Shown: positions 44,117-54,140 of the stretch, piece by piece
Layout of the letters: every line of letters begins with the position of its first letter
Numbering within the stretch: the first letter of the stretch is position 1
Origin: Lacrimispora xylanolytica
GTDB lineage: Bacteria > Bacillota > Clostridia > Lachnospirales > Lachnospiraceae
Direction of reading: 5' to 3'
Assembly: GCF_026723765.1 (NCBI RefSeq)
Contig: NZ_CP113524.1
Coordinates: forward strand, 1,225,001-1,289,000
DNA length: 64,000 nt
Translations under genes and position numbers: made by a program
Notes under the pieces: model-generated
Told to the model about the DNA's origin: nothing
The model's input: the letters and a program-made list of their open reading frames with translations, nothing else
Databases searched by the model: none

Positions 44117-45055
44117 ATGAGAGAGTATTTAAAAAAATATGTTACGCTGCGCCGTCATGAGTTTGGAATCATGGTGAAAAAGGCAAAGAAAAGCAAAGCG
44201 TGCTACCTGTTTCTTGCACCCTATGCAATATTATTTACCATGTTTTACATTCTGCCAGTTTGCTCCTCCATTTTTTTCAGCTTTACTTATTACAACATAC
44301 TGGAGCCTCCGAAGTTTATCGGGTTGCAAAATTATATCAGTCTGATTTTACAGGATGATATCTTTTTAACAGCGGTTAAAAATACGTTTATGATTGCCGT
44401 AATTACCGGGCCATTGGGATATATCATGTCTTTTCTTTTCGCATGGCTCATCAATGAGCTGCCAAGGTGGATTCGGACCATTGCAGTTATCATATTTTAC
44501 GCGCCGTCCATAGCAGGCAATGTATTTGTTATTTTTTCCATCTTTTTTCGAGGGGATGCCTATGGCTATGTCAATGCATTTTTAATGAATGCAGGTCTTA
44601 TCGATGCTCCTATCCTGTGGCTGACCAACCCCAAGTATATGCTAACGGTATGTATGCTGGTTATCCTTTGGATGAGTCTGGGAACCGGATTCCTTTCCTT
44701 TGTAGCAGGCCTTCAGGGGGTAGACCGGTCTCAGTTTGAAGCAGGATACATGGACGGAGTTAAAAACCGGTGGCAGGAGTTGTGGTATATTACCCTTCCC
44801 AATATGAAGCCAATGCTGATGTTTGGTGCGGTCATGTCGATTACACAAGCATTTGGGGTCTGTGATGTTACCATGGCACTTTGCGGGTATCCAAGTACGG
44901 ATTATGCAGCACGTACCGTTGTGACCCATTTGTTTGATTATGGTTTTTCAAGATTTGAGATGGGGTATGCATCGGCAATTGCTACCTTGCTGTTTTTAAT
45001 CATGATCTTATGTAACAAGGCAATCCAGAGTCTGTTAAGAAGAGTAGGGACCTGA
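44117..45055 (+). CDS. Sugar ABC importer permease, MalF type, system 1
   Basis: The 312-residue protein has six predicted membrane helices and the conserved EAA loop (FEAGYMDGVKNRWQELWYITLPNMKP, ~ residues 210-235), which docks an ATPase. It follows the binding protein after twelve bases, with an AGGAGG site, and precedes a MalG-type partner by one base. No ATPase gene lies in this locus, so it must rely on a shared multi-sugar ATPase (MsmX type) encoded elsewhere, as is common in Firmicutes. Confidence 0.9.
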   Translation: MREYLKKYVTLRRHEFGIMVKKAKKSKACYLFLAPYAILFTMFYILPVCSSIFFSFTYYNILEPPKFIGLQNYISLILQDDIFLTAVKNTFMIAVITGPLGYIMSFLFAWLINELPRWIRTIAVIIFYAPSIAGNVFVIFSIFFRGDAYGYVNAFLMNAGLIDAPILWLTNPKYMLTVCMLVILWMSLGTGFLSFVAGLQGVDRSQFEAGYMDGVKNRWQELWYITLPNMKPMLMFGAVMSITQAFGVCDVTMALCGYPSTDYAARTVVTHLFDYGFSRFEMGYASAIATLLFLIMILCNKAIQSLLRRVGT

Positions 45056-45056
45056 T

Positions 45057-45929
45057 ATGATAAATCGTAAAGTATTTAAAATCAAAAAAAGAAAACCAAA
45101 CCGATCCAGAACCGGAGACTTCCTGATTTATTTCATGCTGTTTTTGGTTGCAATCGCTATGGTGTTTCCCCTTGTATTTGCTGTCAGCAGTTCACTAAAG
45201 CCTCTTGATGAATTGTTTTTGTTTCCCCCTAAGGTATTTGCACAGAATCCGACTCTGGATAACTTCCAGGATTTATTCGTCACCATGGGAAAATCCTGGG
45301 TCACCTTTTCCAGATACATATTCAATACCGTGTTTATTACGGCAGCAGGTACGGCAGGACATTTAATCATTGCTTCCCTTGGAGCCTTTGTGCTCTCAAA
45401 ATATGAGTTTCCGGGCAGTAAGCTGTTCTTTACCATTGTTGTGACGGCACTAATGTTTAATGGATATGTAACGGCAATCCCCAATTACCTGATTATCAGC
45501 AAGCTGGGCTGGATTGATACTTACTGGGCTGTTATTATACCGGCATTTGCGGCACCTATGGGACTATTCCTGATGAAGCAGTTTATGGAAGGAATTCCCA
45601 TGTCATTAATCGAAGCGGCTATGATAGACGGCGCTGGTCTTGGCAAGATATTTCTTCAGATTGTAATGCCTAATGTAAAGCCGGCGTGGCTGACATTAAT
45701 CATCTTTTCCGTTCAAAGCCTATGGAATAACAAAGCGGCAACCTTCATTTATTCGGAACAAAAGAAGACTCTGGTCTATGCACTGCAGCAGATACAAAGC
45801 GGTGGAATTGCAAGAACCGGTCAGGCGGCAGCGGTAACGGTGGTCGTTATGATTGTTCCAATTACAATCTTCATCCTGTCGGAAAGCCGTATCCTTGAAA
45901 CCATGGCAAGTTCCGGTCTGAAGGAATGA
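45057..45929 (+). CDS. Sugar ABC importer permease, MalG type, system 1
   Basis: The 290-residue protein has six membrane helices, an N-terminal basic stretch, and the EAA motif IEAAMIDGAGLGKIFLQIVM (~ residues 185-204). It ends in the typical MalG-like tail ETMASSGLKE. It forms the heterodimeric channel with the 44117 product. The ribosome site is weak (AGTAGGG), and translational coupling to the upstream stop is likely. Confidence 0.9.
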   Translation: MINRKVFKIKKRKPNRSRTGDFLIYFMLFLVAIAMVFPLVFAVSSSLKPLDELFLFPPKVFAQNPTLDNFQDLFVTMGKSWVTFSRYIFNTVFITAAGTAGHLIIASLGAFVLSKYEFPGSKLFFTIVVTALMFNGYVTAIPNYLIISKLGWIDTYWAVIIPAFAAPMGLFLMKQFMEGIPMSLIEAAMIDGAGLGKIFLQIVMPNVKPAWLTLIIFSVQSLWNNKAATFIYSEQKKTLVYALQQIQSGGIARTGQAAAVTVVVMIVPITIFILSESRILETMASSGLKE

Positions 45930-45972
45930 TACGAAAGGAACTGTGAAGTAAGGAGAGGGAGGAAAACAGGAT

Positions 45973-47484
45973 ATGAAAAGGAGCATGAATTGCCTTGCAG
46001 CGTTGATTTTTTCGGTAAGCCTCCTGGCGGGTTCCACAGTTGCGGCCTATGCAGATGACGGCTCGGAAAGGGGTTATACCTATAACTATGATTATTGGGG
46101 TGACGTACAGTATTCCCCTGATGCCTATAGCACCGTAGACGTTTATACCGCAGCGGATCTGGGGTTAAATAAAGGCTTTAACGCACCGGCAGGATTGTAT
46201 GTTCAGGGAGATGATGTTTATATCTGCGATACCGGTAACAACCGGATCGTACAGTTGAAACGAGAAAACAAGAATGTTTTTAAACTAATCCGTGTCATTG
46301 ATGAAATAAAAGGAGATGTGGAGGTCAGAACATTTTTAAATCCCACGGATATTTGTGTCACAAAGGATGGATATCTCTACATCTGTGATAAAGGAAATAA
46401 CCGGATTTTAAAAATAGATGATGACTTAAATTTTGTGATGATGTTTCAAAAGCCGGACAATGTGGTCTTTGACCAATCCGCTGAATTTCTGCCGAATAAG
46501 CTGGAGGTGGATGCAGCTGGAAGGGTATACTGCATTGCCGACAATATCAACAAAGGAATGATAAAATACGATGCAGACGGAACCTTTACTGGTTTTTACG
46601 GTGCCAGCCAGGTAACCTATAATTTTTCAGACTATATGTGGAAAAAGTTTGCCTCAAAGGCGCAGAGAGCAGCAATGGAATCCTTTGTGCCCACGGAGTA
46701 TGACAATATTTATATGGATACCGAAGGCTTTATCTTTGCATGCACCACCAATGTAAGCGATAGGGGCATGGATACCGGTTCCGATGTGCCCATTCGAAGA
46801 TTGAATCTAATGGGGCAGAACATACTCATTCAAAATGGGAATTATCGTGTTATGGGTGACCTCTATTGGGGTCTTGGCGGTGGTTACAAGGGCCCATCCT
46901 TAATTACTGATATAACAGCACTTGATCATGGGATCTATTTTGCAATTGACAAGGTGAGAGGAAGAATGTTCGGTTATGACAAACAAGGCCATATGCTATA
47001 TGCCTTTGGCGGAAATGGCAACTTAAACGGCAGCTTTAAGCTTCCATCTGCCATTGATCATATGGGAAATGATCTACTTGTTTTGGATTCACAGGATGCC
47101 AGCCTTACCGTATTTACCCCAACGGAATATGGGAATTTAATTTATCAGGCCATAACAGAATACGATGCAGGAGATTACACGAATTCCGGGAAAACATGGG
47201 AAAAGGTAAAGGCGCAAAATGGAAATTATGATTTGGCATATGTGGGAATCGGAACCTCACTCATGAGCCAGGAAAAGTATAAAGAAGCCATGAAGTACTT
47301 TGAATTAAAATGGGATACAAAGAATTACTCCAAGGCATTTAAGCAGTATCGGAAGGCGTGGGTAGAAGAACATATAGGCTTACTATTTACAGGAGTAATC
47401 CTCTTATTTGTTCTCCCGACGCTCATAGAACGAGGAAAGAAAATCAAGTACCAAATCGATACTGCGGAGATTTTTAAAGAGTAA
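45973..47484 (+). CDS. Secreted NHL-propeller protein with TPR and C-terminal anchor
   Basis: The 503-residue protein has a signal peptide (about 1-27, ending VAAYA-DD) and NHL-type propeller repeats (~55-380; GLYVQGDDVYICDTGNNRIV, DGYLYICDKGNNRILKID). A short TPR-like part follows (~385-460; AITEYDAGDYTNSGKTWEKV), then a C-terminal membrane helix (~467-487; LLFTGVILLFVLPTLI). The orientation puts the propeller outside the cell. It belongs to a conserved-looking module with the Yip1-like and DUF5696 genes behind it. A role in binding polysaccharide or organising the importer is inferred; no enzyme motif is seen. Confidence 0.75.
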   Translation: MKRSMNCLAALIFSVSLLAGSTVAAYADDGSERGYTYNYDYWGDVQYSPDAYSTVDVYTAADLGLNKGFNAPAGLYVQGDDVYICDTGNNRIVQLKRENKNVFKLIRVIDEIKGDVEVRTFLNPTDICVTKDGYLYICDKGNNRILKIDDDLNFVMMFQKPDNVVFDQSAEFLPNKLEVDAAGRVYCIADNINKGMIKYDADGTFTGFYGASQVTYNFSDYMWKKFASKAQRAAMESFVPTEYDNIYMDTEGFIFACTTNVSDRGMDTGSDVPIRRLNLMGQNILIQNGNYRVMGDLYWGLGGGYKGPSLITDITALDHGIYFAIDKVRGRMFGYDKQGHMLYAFGGNGNLNGSFKLPSAIDHMGNDLLVLDSQDASLTVFTPTEYGNLIYQAITEYDAGDYTNSGKTWEKVKAQNGNYDLAYVGIGTSLMSQEKYKEAMKYFELKWDTKNYSKAFKQYRKAWVEEHIGLLFTGVILLFVLPTLIERGKKIKYQIDTAEIFKE

Positions 47485-47503
47485 TTCAGAAACGGAGGAA
47501 GGT

Positions 47504-48136
47504 ATGACGGCCAATCGTTATGTATCATCATTAAAATATTCATTGTATGTGATTACCCATCCCCTGGATGGCTTCTGGGACTTAACCCATGAAAAAAGGG
47601 GTTCCCTTGCGGCAGCAAATACAATCGTATTACTGACCCTGCTTGCGAGAATCATGTCGTTGCAATATACAAGTTTCCAGTTTATGCAGGTTTACCGGGA
47701 AGGGATTAATATATTTGTCTACATTGCCAGCATCCTGTTTCCCCTGGTATTGTTCTGTGTGGGAAACTGGGGGCTTACTACGTTGTTTGACGGTAAAGGG
47801 AAACTGTCTCAAATCTGTATGGGGGTCGGTTATGCACTGGCACCATACCCCCTCATACGGTTTCCAATGATTATACTGAGCAATCTTATTACGGTAGAAG
47901 AAGGCGCATTTTACAACTTTGCACTGGTGTTTATGATGGGCTGGATAGCAGTATTAATGATTTGTGCCATGATGGAGATCCATGAATACAGCATGACGAA
48001 AACCATCTTGTTTATGATTGCATCCGTGTTTGCCATGCTGGTCATGATATTTATCTTATTGCTGTTCTTTAGCATGATCAGCCAGGGAATCTCGTATTTT
48101 GTTTCCATCGTAAAAGAAATCATGTTCCGAATGTGA
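47504..48136 (+). CDS. Yip1-like integral membrane protein
   Basis: The 210-residue protein has five or six membrane helices and starts with the cytoplasmic segment SLKYSLYVITHPLDGFWDLTHEK, typical of bacterial Yip1-domain proteins. It is coupled to the NHL gene by twenty bases with GGAGG. The family has no settled function in bacteria. In this operon it probably scaffolds the adjacent NHL and DUF5696 proteins in the membrane. Confidence 0.7.
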   Translation: MTANRYVSSLKYSLYVITHPLDGFWDLTHEKRGSLAAANTIVLLTLLARIMSLQYTSFQFMQVYREGINIFVYIASILFPLVLFCVGNWGLTTLFDGKGKLSQICMGVGYALAPYPLIRFPMIILSNLITVEEGAFYNFALVFMMGWIAVLMICAMMEIHEYSMTKTILFMIASVFAMLVMIFILLLFFSMISQGISYFVSIVKEIMFRM

Positions 48137-48151
48137 CGGGTGGGAGGGTAA

Positions 48152-50710
48152 ATGAGAATGATAAAAGATAAGCTGAAAAATCTCCTGGCTCCTGCTCTGC
48201 TTATATTGGTGATTTTTGTGGTGGCTATGATACTAATACTTACCAAAAAAGAACCGGAACCGGAAAGCATAATCAAGGTAAATGCTTTTGAGGGAAAAGA
48301 ACAGGAAATTATACTGGAAAATGATAAGTTAAAGCTGACCATGGATTCTGAAACGACACAGTTTATGATTAAGGTGAAATCCACAGGTAAGGTGTGGTAC
48401 TCCAATCCACAGGATGCCGATGAGGATAAAGTGGCGCTTTCCACAGATATTGAGAATTTAAAGTCAACCCTACTTTTGACCTACAGCACCATCAATGGGG
48501 TGGACACTCTTTATAACAATTACAAATACAGCATAGCCAGTAAAATCTATGATATAGAGGCAACCAAAGATTCCATTAAGGTAAATTACTCGATTGGAGA
48601 GGTGGAGAAGGAATTTATCGTTCCTAACGTTATATTGAAAGATGAGTTTGAGAAATTTCTTTCTCAGATGAGCAAATCCAATGCCAGCATGGTGAAACAA
48701 TACTACAAGATGTATGACATCAACCATATGGGAAAAAAGGAAGACAAAGATGCCCTGCTTGCCAAATATCCAATTCTTGCAGATGAAGTGATTTATGTCC
48801 TGCGTGATGGGGTCAAAAACAATATAAAAACCAAGTTTGAAGACTATTTTAAGGAAGCTGGTTATACCACTCAGGACTATGCCAAGGGGAAAGAGTTATA
48901 TACGGCGGATCAATCTACGGATAAACCAGTGTTTAATGTCAGCGTTATTTATCGGCTGGAGGGAAATGACTTAAAGGTTGAAGTTCCCATGGAGGAAATT
49001 GAATACAAGAAAAAATATCCACTTCTGACTTTAAATGTACTGCCTTATTTTGGAGCAGGTACTTCTTTGGAGGAAGGATATTTATTCGTACCGGAGGGCG
49101 GCGGCTCCATTATAAATTTCAATAACGGAAAGACTGCCCAAAGCAGCTATTATTCCAATGTATACGGTTGGGATATGGCGCAGGGCAGAGAATCCTTAGT
49201 ACATGAAACCCGCAACTATTTTGGGGTATTTGGAATCTCGAAAGGAGACAGTTCCTTTCTCTGCATGCTGGAAGACGGGGCACCATATGCCTCCATTGGT
49301 GCGGATATCAGCGGCAGAAGCAACAGTTATAATTATGCCAGTGCAAGCTTTAGTATCTTACACCGGGAACAGTGTGACGTAGCGGATAAGTATAATGGTG
49401 CCATGTTTGTGTATGAAGATAGCATACCAAAAGAAAAGCTGGTAGAACGATACCGTTTTGTGGATTCCGGCAGTTATGTGGAGATGGCAAATTCCTATCA
49501 TGACTATCTGGGAGAGACCTATGGGGATAGTTTTACGGCAAATAATGATTCGACGGTACCAGTTTTAGTAAGCTTCATTGGAGCGGTGGATAAGATGGAG
49601 CAGGTGATGGGGGTGCCTGTCTCAAGACCCCTTTCCCTTACCACCTTTCAGGAAGCAAGGAATATTTTGGAGGAGTTAAATGAAAACGGAGTAAAGAATC
49701 TGTCGGTAAAGCTCTGCGGTTTTATGAATGGAGGAATGAAACAGACAATTTTATCAAAGGTTGATCTGGTTTCCAGGCTTGGCAGTAAAAAAGATTTAAA
49801 GGCTTTAACTTCCTATGCGTCTGAAAATGGAATGAAGCTTTACTTAGATGGCGTGACGAATTACGCATACAACAAAAAAATCGATGATTTTCTTCTGTCC
49901 AGGGATGCAGCAACAATGGCCAGCAAAGTGATTGTAAAACTTTATTCCTTTGATCCGGTCTATTATGGGAAACAGGATTATCGGGATCCATACTATCTGC
50001 TAAATGTAAAAGCAATCACTATGGCCATGGAAAATCTATGGGAAGCTGCAAAAACCTACAACGCAGCTGGAGTATCCTTTCAAGATGTGGGATATCAGCT
50101 TTCCGCAGATTATAATCCCAGACGGTTTGTCACCCGCCAGGGGGCAAAAGAACAGCAGATGGAAGTCTTAAATGCCATCCATAATTCTGGATTGGGAATC
50201 ATGACCAATATGGGAAATGATTATATGCTTGGAGTCACGGATTTCATTAACAACATGGACTTGGCTGGCTCTGGCTATACAATCATTGACGAAACCGTTC
50301 CCTTTTATCAAATAGCCGTTCACGGTTATGTCAACTATACGGGAGAAGCCCTGAATCTAGCCAGAGATTATAGGGAGGAATTGCTTCAATCAGCAGAATA
50401 TGGGGCTGGCCTTTCCTTCACATTTATGGCGGCGGATTCTAAGAAACTGCAGAATACATACTATACTCAGTATTTCGGAGCAGGATACGAAGCATGGAAG
50501 GACACCATGTTTACGATCTACCAAAGATATGAAAAAAACTTAAATGGTACCTTCAATCAGCGGATCAAAGACCATGCCAGATTAGACAAGGGGGTCACAC
50601 TTACTGCTTACGAGGATGGAACAAAGGTATATGTCAACTATAATTATGAGGACTATACCACGCAAGATGGAACATTACTGCCGGCCAGAGACTATCTGGT
50701 AGTTCACTAG
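48152..50710 (+). CDS. DUF5696 membrane-anchored surface protein
   Basis: The 852-residue protein has one N-terminal membrane helix (about residues 13-33), leaving a large extracellular part. The first 400 residues are beta-rich; the second half contains alternating strand-helix segments that look like a barrel (for example LSVKLCGFMNGGMKQTILSK, AAGVSFQDVGYQLSADYNPR, GIMTNMGNDYMLGVTDFINN). The overall pattern matches DUF5696 proteins, which occur next to carbohydrate importers in Paenibacillus and Lachnospiraceae. A glycoside-hydrolase-like activity is possible, but no catalytic pair can be named. It sits between the two importer permease pairs. Confidence 0.7.
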   Translation: MRMIKDKLKNLLAPALLILVIFVVAMILILTKKEPEPESIIKVNAFEGKEQEIILENDKLKLTMDSETTQFMIKVKSTGKVWYSNPQDADEDKVALSTDIENLKSTLLLTYSTINGVDTLYNNYKYSIASKIYDIEATKDSIKVNYSIGEVEKEFIVPNVILKDEFEKFLSQMSKSNASMVKQYYKMYDINHMGKKEDKDALLAKYPILADEVIYVLRDGVKNNIKTKFEDYFKEAGYTTQDYAKGKELYTADQSTDKPVFNVSVIYRLEGNDLKVEVPMEEIEYKKKYPLLTLNVLPYFGAGTSLEEGYLFVPEGGGSIINFNNGKTAQSSYYSNVYGWDMAQGRESLVHETRNYFGVFGISKGDSSFLCMLEDGAPYASIGADISGRSNSYNYASASFSILHREQCDVADKYNGAMFVYEDSIPKEKLVERYRFVDSGSYVEMANSYHDYLGETYGDSFTANNDSTVPVLVSFIGAVDKMEQVMGVPVSRPLSLTTFQEARNILEELNENGVKNLSVKLCGFMNGGMKQTILSKVDLVSRLGSKKDLKALTSYASENGMKLYLDGVTNYAYNKKIDDFLLSRDAATMASKVIVKLYSFDPVYYGKQDYRDPYYLLNVKAITMAMENLWEAAKTYNAAGVSFQDVGYQLSADYNPRRFVTRQGAKEQQMEVLNAIHNSGLGIMTNMGNDYMLGVTDFINNMDLAGSGYTIIDETVPFYQIAVHGYVNYTGEALNLARDYREELLQSAEYGAGLSFTFMAADSKKLQNTYYTQYFGAGYEAWKDTMFTIYQRYEKNLNGTFNQRIKDHARLDKGVTLTAYEDGTKVYVNYNYEDYTTQDGTLLPARDYLVVH

Positions 50711-50727
50711 GAAAGGAAAATAGATAT

Positions 50728-51633
50728 ATGATGAAGCATAAGAAATTCAAAGGTCTTCAAAAAAGAAAAGCAATATCAGGATATCTGTTTATTATGCCTT
50801 TCATTATCGGCTTTCTGGTGTTTATGGTAAAGCCATTCTTCCAGTCTCTCTATATGAGCTTCTGCAACGTGAAAGTTGGAAGCAGCGGATTTGAACTCAT
50901 ATATGGTGGAATTGTAAACTATTTAAGAGCCTTTACCGTAGACATTGAATACAACAAGCTTTTAACAACAGAAATTACTCGAATGTCATATAATTCCGTG
51001 GCAATCATGGTGTTCAGTTTCTTTGCAGCAATGATACTGAATCAGGAGTTTAAAGCACGGGCGTTTGTAAGAGCTATCTTCTTTCTTCCGGTGATTTTAT
51101 CTTCCGGTGTTGTTTTGGGGATTGAATATAATAATACACTGCTGGCTGGGATGCAAGATGAAATCCAGCGATCGGCCGGGGGCACCTCTATTACGTCTGC
51201 CATCCAGAACATACTCACCATAAACGGAATAGGTAGCAGTTTATTTGAGCTTGTTTTTAAGATTGTAGATGGAGTCTATGATGTGGCAATCGCATCGGGA
51301 ATCCAGATTATCATCTTTTTATCCGGGTTACAGACCATCTCCAGTAATATGTACGAAGCAGCGGCAATCGAAGGCTGCACCCGTTGGGAAAGTCTCTGGA
51401 AGATTACGTTTCCCATGATCAGTCCCCTGTTTTTGGTAAACTGGATTTACACCATCATTGATTTTTGTATGAGATCTGATAACAAGGTAATGGAAAAAAT
51501 CAGTAAGACCATGATCGTAGATTTGAATTATGGGTTTGCTTCTTCCATGGCATGGGTTTATTTTGGAATCGTAATTGTCATTATAGCCATAAGCTCATTG
51601 ATTATATCCAAGGGGGTTTATTACTATGAATAA
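50728..51633 (+). CDS. Sugar ABC importer permease, MalF type, system 2
   Basis: The 301-residue protein has six predicted helices and the EAA loop YEAAAIEGCTRWESLWKITF (~ residues 210-229). It starts a second permease pair in the same operon, overlapping its partner by eight bases. Like system 1 it lacks a dedicated ATPase. It probably works with the lipoprotein encoded at 52662. Confidence 0.9.
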   Translation: MMKHKKFKGLQKRKAISGYLFIMPFIIGFLVFMVKPFFQSLYMSFCNVKVGSSGFELIYGGIVNYLRAFTVDIEYNKLLTTEITRMSYNSVAIMVFSFFAAMILNQEFKARAFVRAIFFLPVILSSGVVLGIEYNNTLLAGMQDEIQRSAGGTSITSAIQNILTINGIGSSLFELVFKIVDGVYDVAIASGIQIIIFLSGLQTISSNMYEAAAIEGCTRWESLWKITFPMISPLFLVNWIYTIIDFCMRSDNKVMEKISKTMIVDLNYGFASSMAWVYFGIVIVIIAISSLIISKGVYYYE

Positions 51634-52630
51634 GACAGCGGTAAATAATAGATGGGCTAACTACTGGGGAAGAAACTTAAAATCCGGTGGTTATCTTCTA
51701 AGAAAAAGTATAAAGAATTTCGCTTATCGCATCATCCGTTTTTTTATGCTTTTTGGAATGTGCTTTTTAATCCTCCAGCCGATTTTTAACAAGATATCCA
51801 TTAGTATCATGGCAGAAGAAGATTTATACAATGCAATGGTTATTACGGTACCGGAGCATTTTACTACAGCTAATTACCAATTGGCGGGGCAGTTTATGGA
51901 TTACTGGAAAACCATGGCAAATACAGTATTTGTGTCCCTCACGATTGCTATGTTACAAATTGCTGTCTGTACCATCGTAGGGTATGGCTTTGCCAGATTT
52001 GAGTTTCCTCTTAAAAAGTTCTGGTTTGCCTGTGTGATGCTGGTAATTATCATTCCGCCCCAGACCATATCCACTTCACTGCATTTGCATTTTAGATTCT
52101 TTGATTTGTTTGGTATCGTTAAGATGCTTACCGGCAGCACCATCAATTTAAGAGGCTCTGCATTGCCTTACTACTTGATGAGTGCTGGCTGTATGGGACT
52201 TAAAAATGGATTATATATCTATATGATCCGTCAGTTCTTTCGAAATGTTCCAAAGGAGACAGAGGAGGCGGCCTATGTGGATGGCTGCGGAACCTTTAAA
52301 ACCTTTGTCCAGATCATGCTGCCAGGGGCAAAGCCCATCCTGACATCCTGTTTTTTGTTTGCCTTTGTGTGGCAATGGACGGATGGTTTTTATTCCAAGA
52401 TGTTTTTGGGAAATATAAAGCTTCTTTCCGTACAGCTCCAGCAGATTGGTGAAAGGCTTGGCAACTACATGATTCATACCTTAAACCAGGCCACAGGTGC
52501 CTCCGTGGGATATACCCAATGTATTGTATCCACAGGCACTCTGATGGTAATATTTCCTCTTCTGCTGCTTTATCTGTTTGCGCAGAAGGGATTCGTAGAG
52601 AGCCTTAGCAGTTCCGGCATTAAAATGTAA
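51626..52630 (+). CDS. Sugar ABC importer permease, MalG type, system 2
   Basis: The 334-residue protein has an extended N-terminus (about 30 residues before the first helix), six helices and the EAA motif EEAAYVDGCGTFKTFVQIML (~ residues 212-231). It ends in VESLSSSGIKM, the usual MalG tail. AAGGGGG precedes its start inside the MalF gene. Confidence 0.9.
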   Translation: MNKTAVNNRWANYWGRNLKSGGYLLRKSIKNFAYRIIRFFMLFGMCFLILQPIFNKISISIMAEEDLYNAMVITVPEHFTTANYQLAGQFMDYWKTMANTVFVSLTIAMLQIAVCTIVGYGFARFEFPLKKFWFACVMLVIIIPPQTISTSLHLHFRFFDLFGIVKMLTGSTINLRGSALPYYLMSAGCMGLKNGLYIYMIRQFFRNVPKETEEAAYVDGCGTFKTFVQIMLPGAKPILTSCFLFAFVWQWTDGFYSKMFLGNIKLLSVQLQQIGERLGNYMIHTLNQATGASVGYTQCIVSTGTLMVIFPLLLLYLFAQKGFVESLSSSGIKM

Positions 52631-52661
52631 AAATAATAAAAAATAGAGGAGAAGATGAAGT

Positions 52662-54110
52662 ATGAAAAAGTGGAAAAGAGCAATGGCTCTGATAATGGCA
52701 TCTGCAATGGTAAGCAGTTTGACTGCTTGTGGGGGAACAGGTAAGGCTGCAGATGTAAAAGTATCCGATAGCACAGAGGATAAAACCTCCGAAGGGGATG
52801 AGGCTAAGGGTTCGGAATCTTCTGAACAGGAGGGAACGTATACCGTACTTAAGGATGACACCGGAAAGCCTTATGATCTTGGAGGAATGGAAATAACAAT
52901 CGCAGACTGGTATTCTTCCGGCGATGAAGAAATACCGGCAAGTGCTTATGAAGAGGCACGACAAGAGTATATAGACTGGATCCAGGAAACCTACAATTTT
53001 AAAATCAAACAAAAGGCGATTACGTCCTGGGGAGACTCTCCAGAGGATTATGTAAATTATGCCACTACAGGCGGAAGTGAAAACTACCTTTTCACCCTGT
53101 ATCAGGGAACGGCTTTAAGCTCTGCTGTGAACAGTGGACTCATGTATGATTTGTCCACCTTGGATTGCCTGGATTTTTCCGATTCCAAATGGGTTCCTTC
53201 TATTATGGAATTAATGAAAAAGGGAAATTCTGTCTATGGAATGAGAGGTATTCCTCATCAGGCTACTGCCGGTATTTTCTTCAATAAGAGATTGCTGGAG
53301 GAAGCAGGAATCAAACCGGATTCCCTCTACGAAATGCAGGCAAATAAGGAGTGGACCTGGGCAAAGTTTGAGGAATTATGCAAACAGGTTCAAAAGGATA
53401 CGAATAACGATGGCATTATTGACCAGTATGCAATGACAAACTTTTCAAGTACCTTCTACCCTGCAGCAATGGCTTCCAATGGAGGAGGTCTCATTAAAAA
53501 GGATGAGAATGGCCGTTTTTATAACACTCTGGAGTCTGATGAGACCATGGAAGCATTAAACTGGTCTATTGATATGATTTCCAAGTATGAAATGGTATAC
53601 CCAAAAGATTCCAAATGGGATTATACCTATACGGCCTTTGCGAACGGGGAAGCTGCATTTACCTGTGCAGAGTCTTATAGTGCAGGTGACTGGTCAAAAA
53701 TGGAGGATGACTTTGGATTTGTCTGTTTTCCTATGGGACCTAAAATGGATCATTATGTAAACTATGCCCAGGATACTCTTGTCGTAATTCCTTCCTGCTA
53801 TGATAAGGAGAAAGCATGGAAGCTGGCTTTTGCCTACAATCTTTATACGGATCCGGTCCCTGGATATGAAGATTACGAATCCTGGAAAGATGGTTACTAT
53901 AAATCCTTCCGCGATACAGAATCAGTGGATCAGACCATTGCTCTTATGATTAACAGCGGTGTTCCAAGGTATGAGCAGGCCGTGAACGGTATTGATACAG
54001 GAAAGGATCTGTACTGGAAGATCAACAAGGATAATACTCCGGCACAGCAGGCAGAAGCAATTCGAAATACGTGGCAGTCTTATATTGATACGGCTAACGG
54101 AAAACAATAA
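52662..54110 (+). CDS. Sugar-binding lipoprotein, system 2
   Basis: The 482-residue protein has a lipoprotein signal with lipobox SLTAC-G (Cys at about residue 23) and a Ser/Glu-rich linker (to about residue 65). A family-1 extracellular solute-binding domain follows (GGMEITIADWYSSGDEEIPA, AGIFFNKRLLEEAGIKPD, YAQDTLVVIPSCYDKEKAW). It should deliver oligosaccharides to the 50728/51626 channel. A weak hairpin (AAAAGG/CCTTTT) lies just after its stop and could lower expression of the genes behind it. Confidence 0.9.
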   Translation: MKKWKRAMALIMASAMVSSLTACGGTGKAADVKVSDSTEDKTSEGDEAKGSESSEQEGTYTVLKDDTGKPYDLGGMEITIADWYSSGDEEIPASAYEEARQEYIDWIQETYNFKIKQKAITSWGDSPEDYVNYATTGGSENYLFTLYQGTALSSAVNSGLMYDLSTLDCLDFSDSKWVPSIMELMKKGNSVYGMRGIPHQATAGIFFNKRLLEEAGIKPDSLYEMQANKEWTWAKFEELCKQVQKDTNNDGIIDQYAMTNFSSTFYPAAMASNGGGLIKKDENGRFYNTLESDETMEALNWSIDMISKYEMVYPKDSKWDYTYTAFANGEAAFTCAESYSAGDWSKMEDDFGFVCFPMGPKMDHYVNYAQDTLVVIPSCYDKEKAWKLAFAYNLYTDPVPGYEDYESWKDGYYKSFRDTESVDQTIALMINSGVPRYEQAVNGIDTGKDLYWKINKDNTPAQQAEAIRNTWQSYIDTANGKQ

Positions 54111-54140
54111 AAGGTTACAGCCCTTTTCATGGAGGAAACA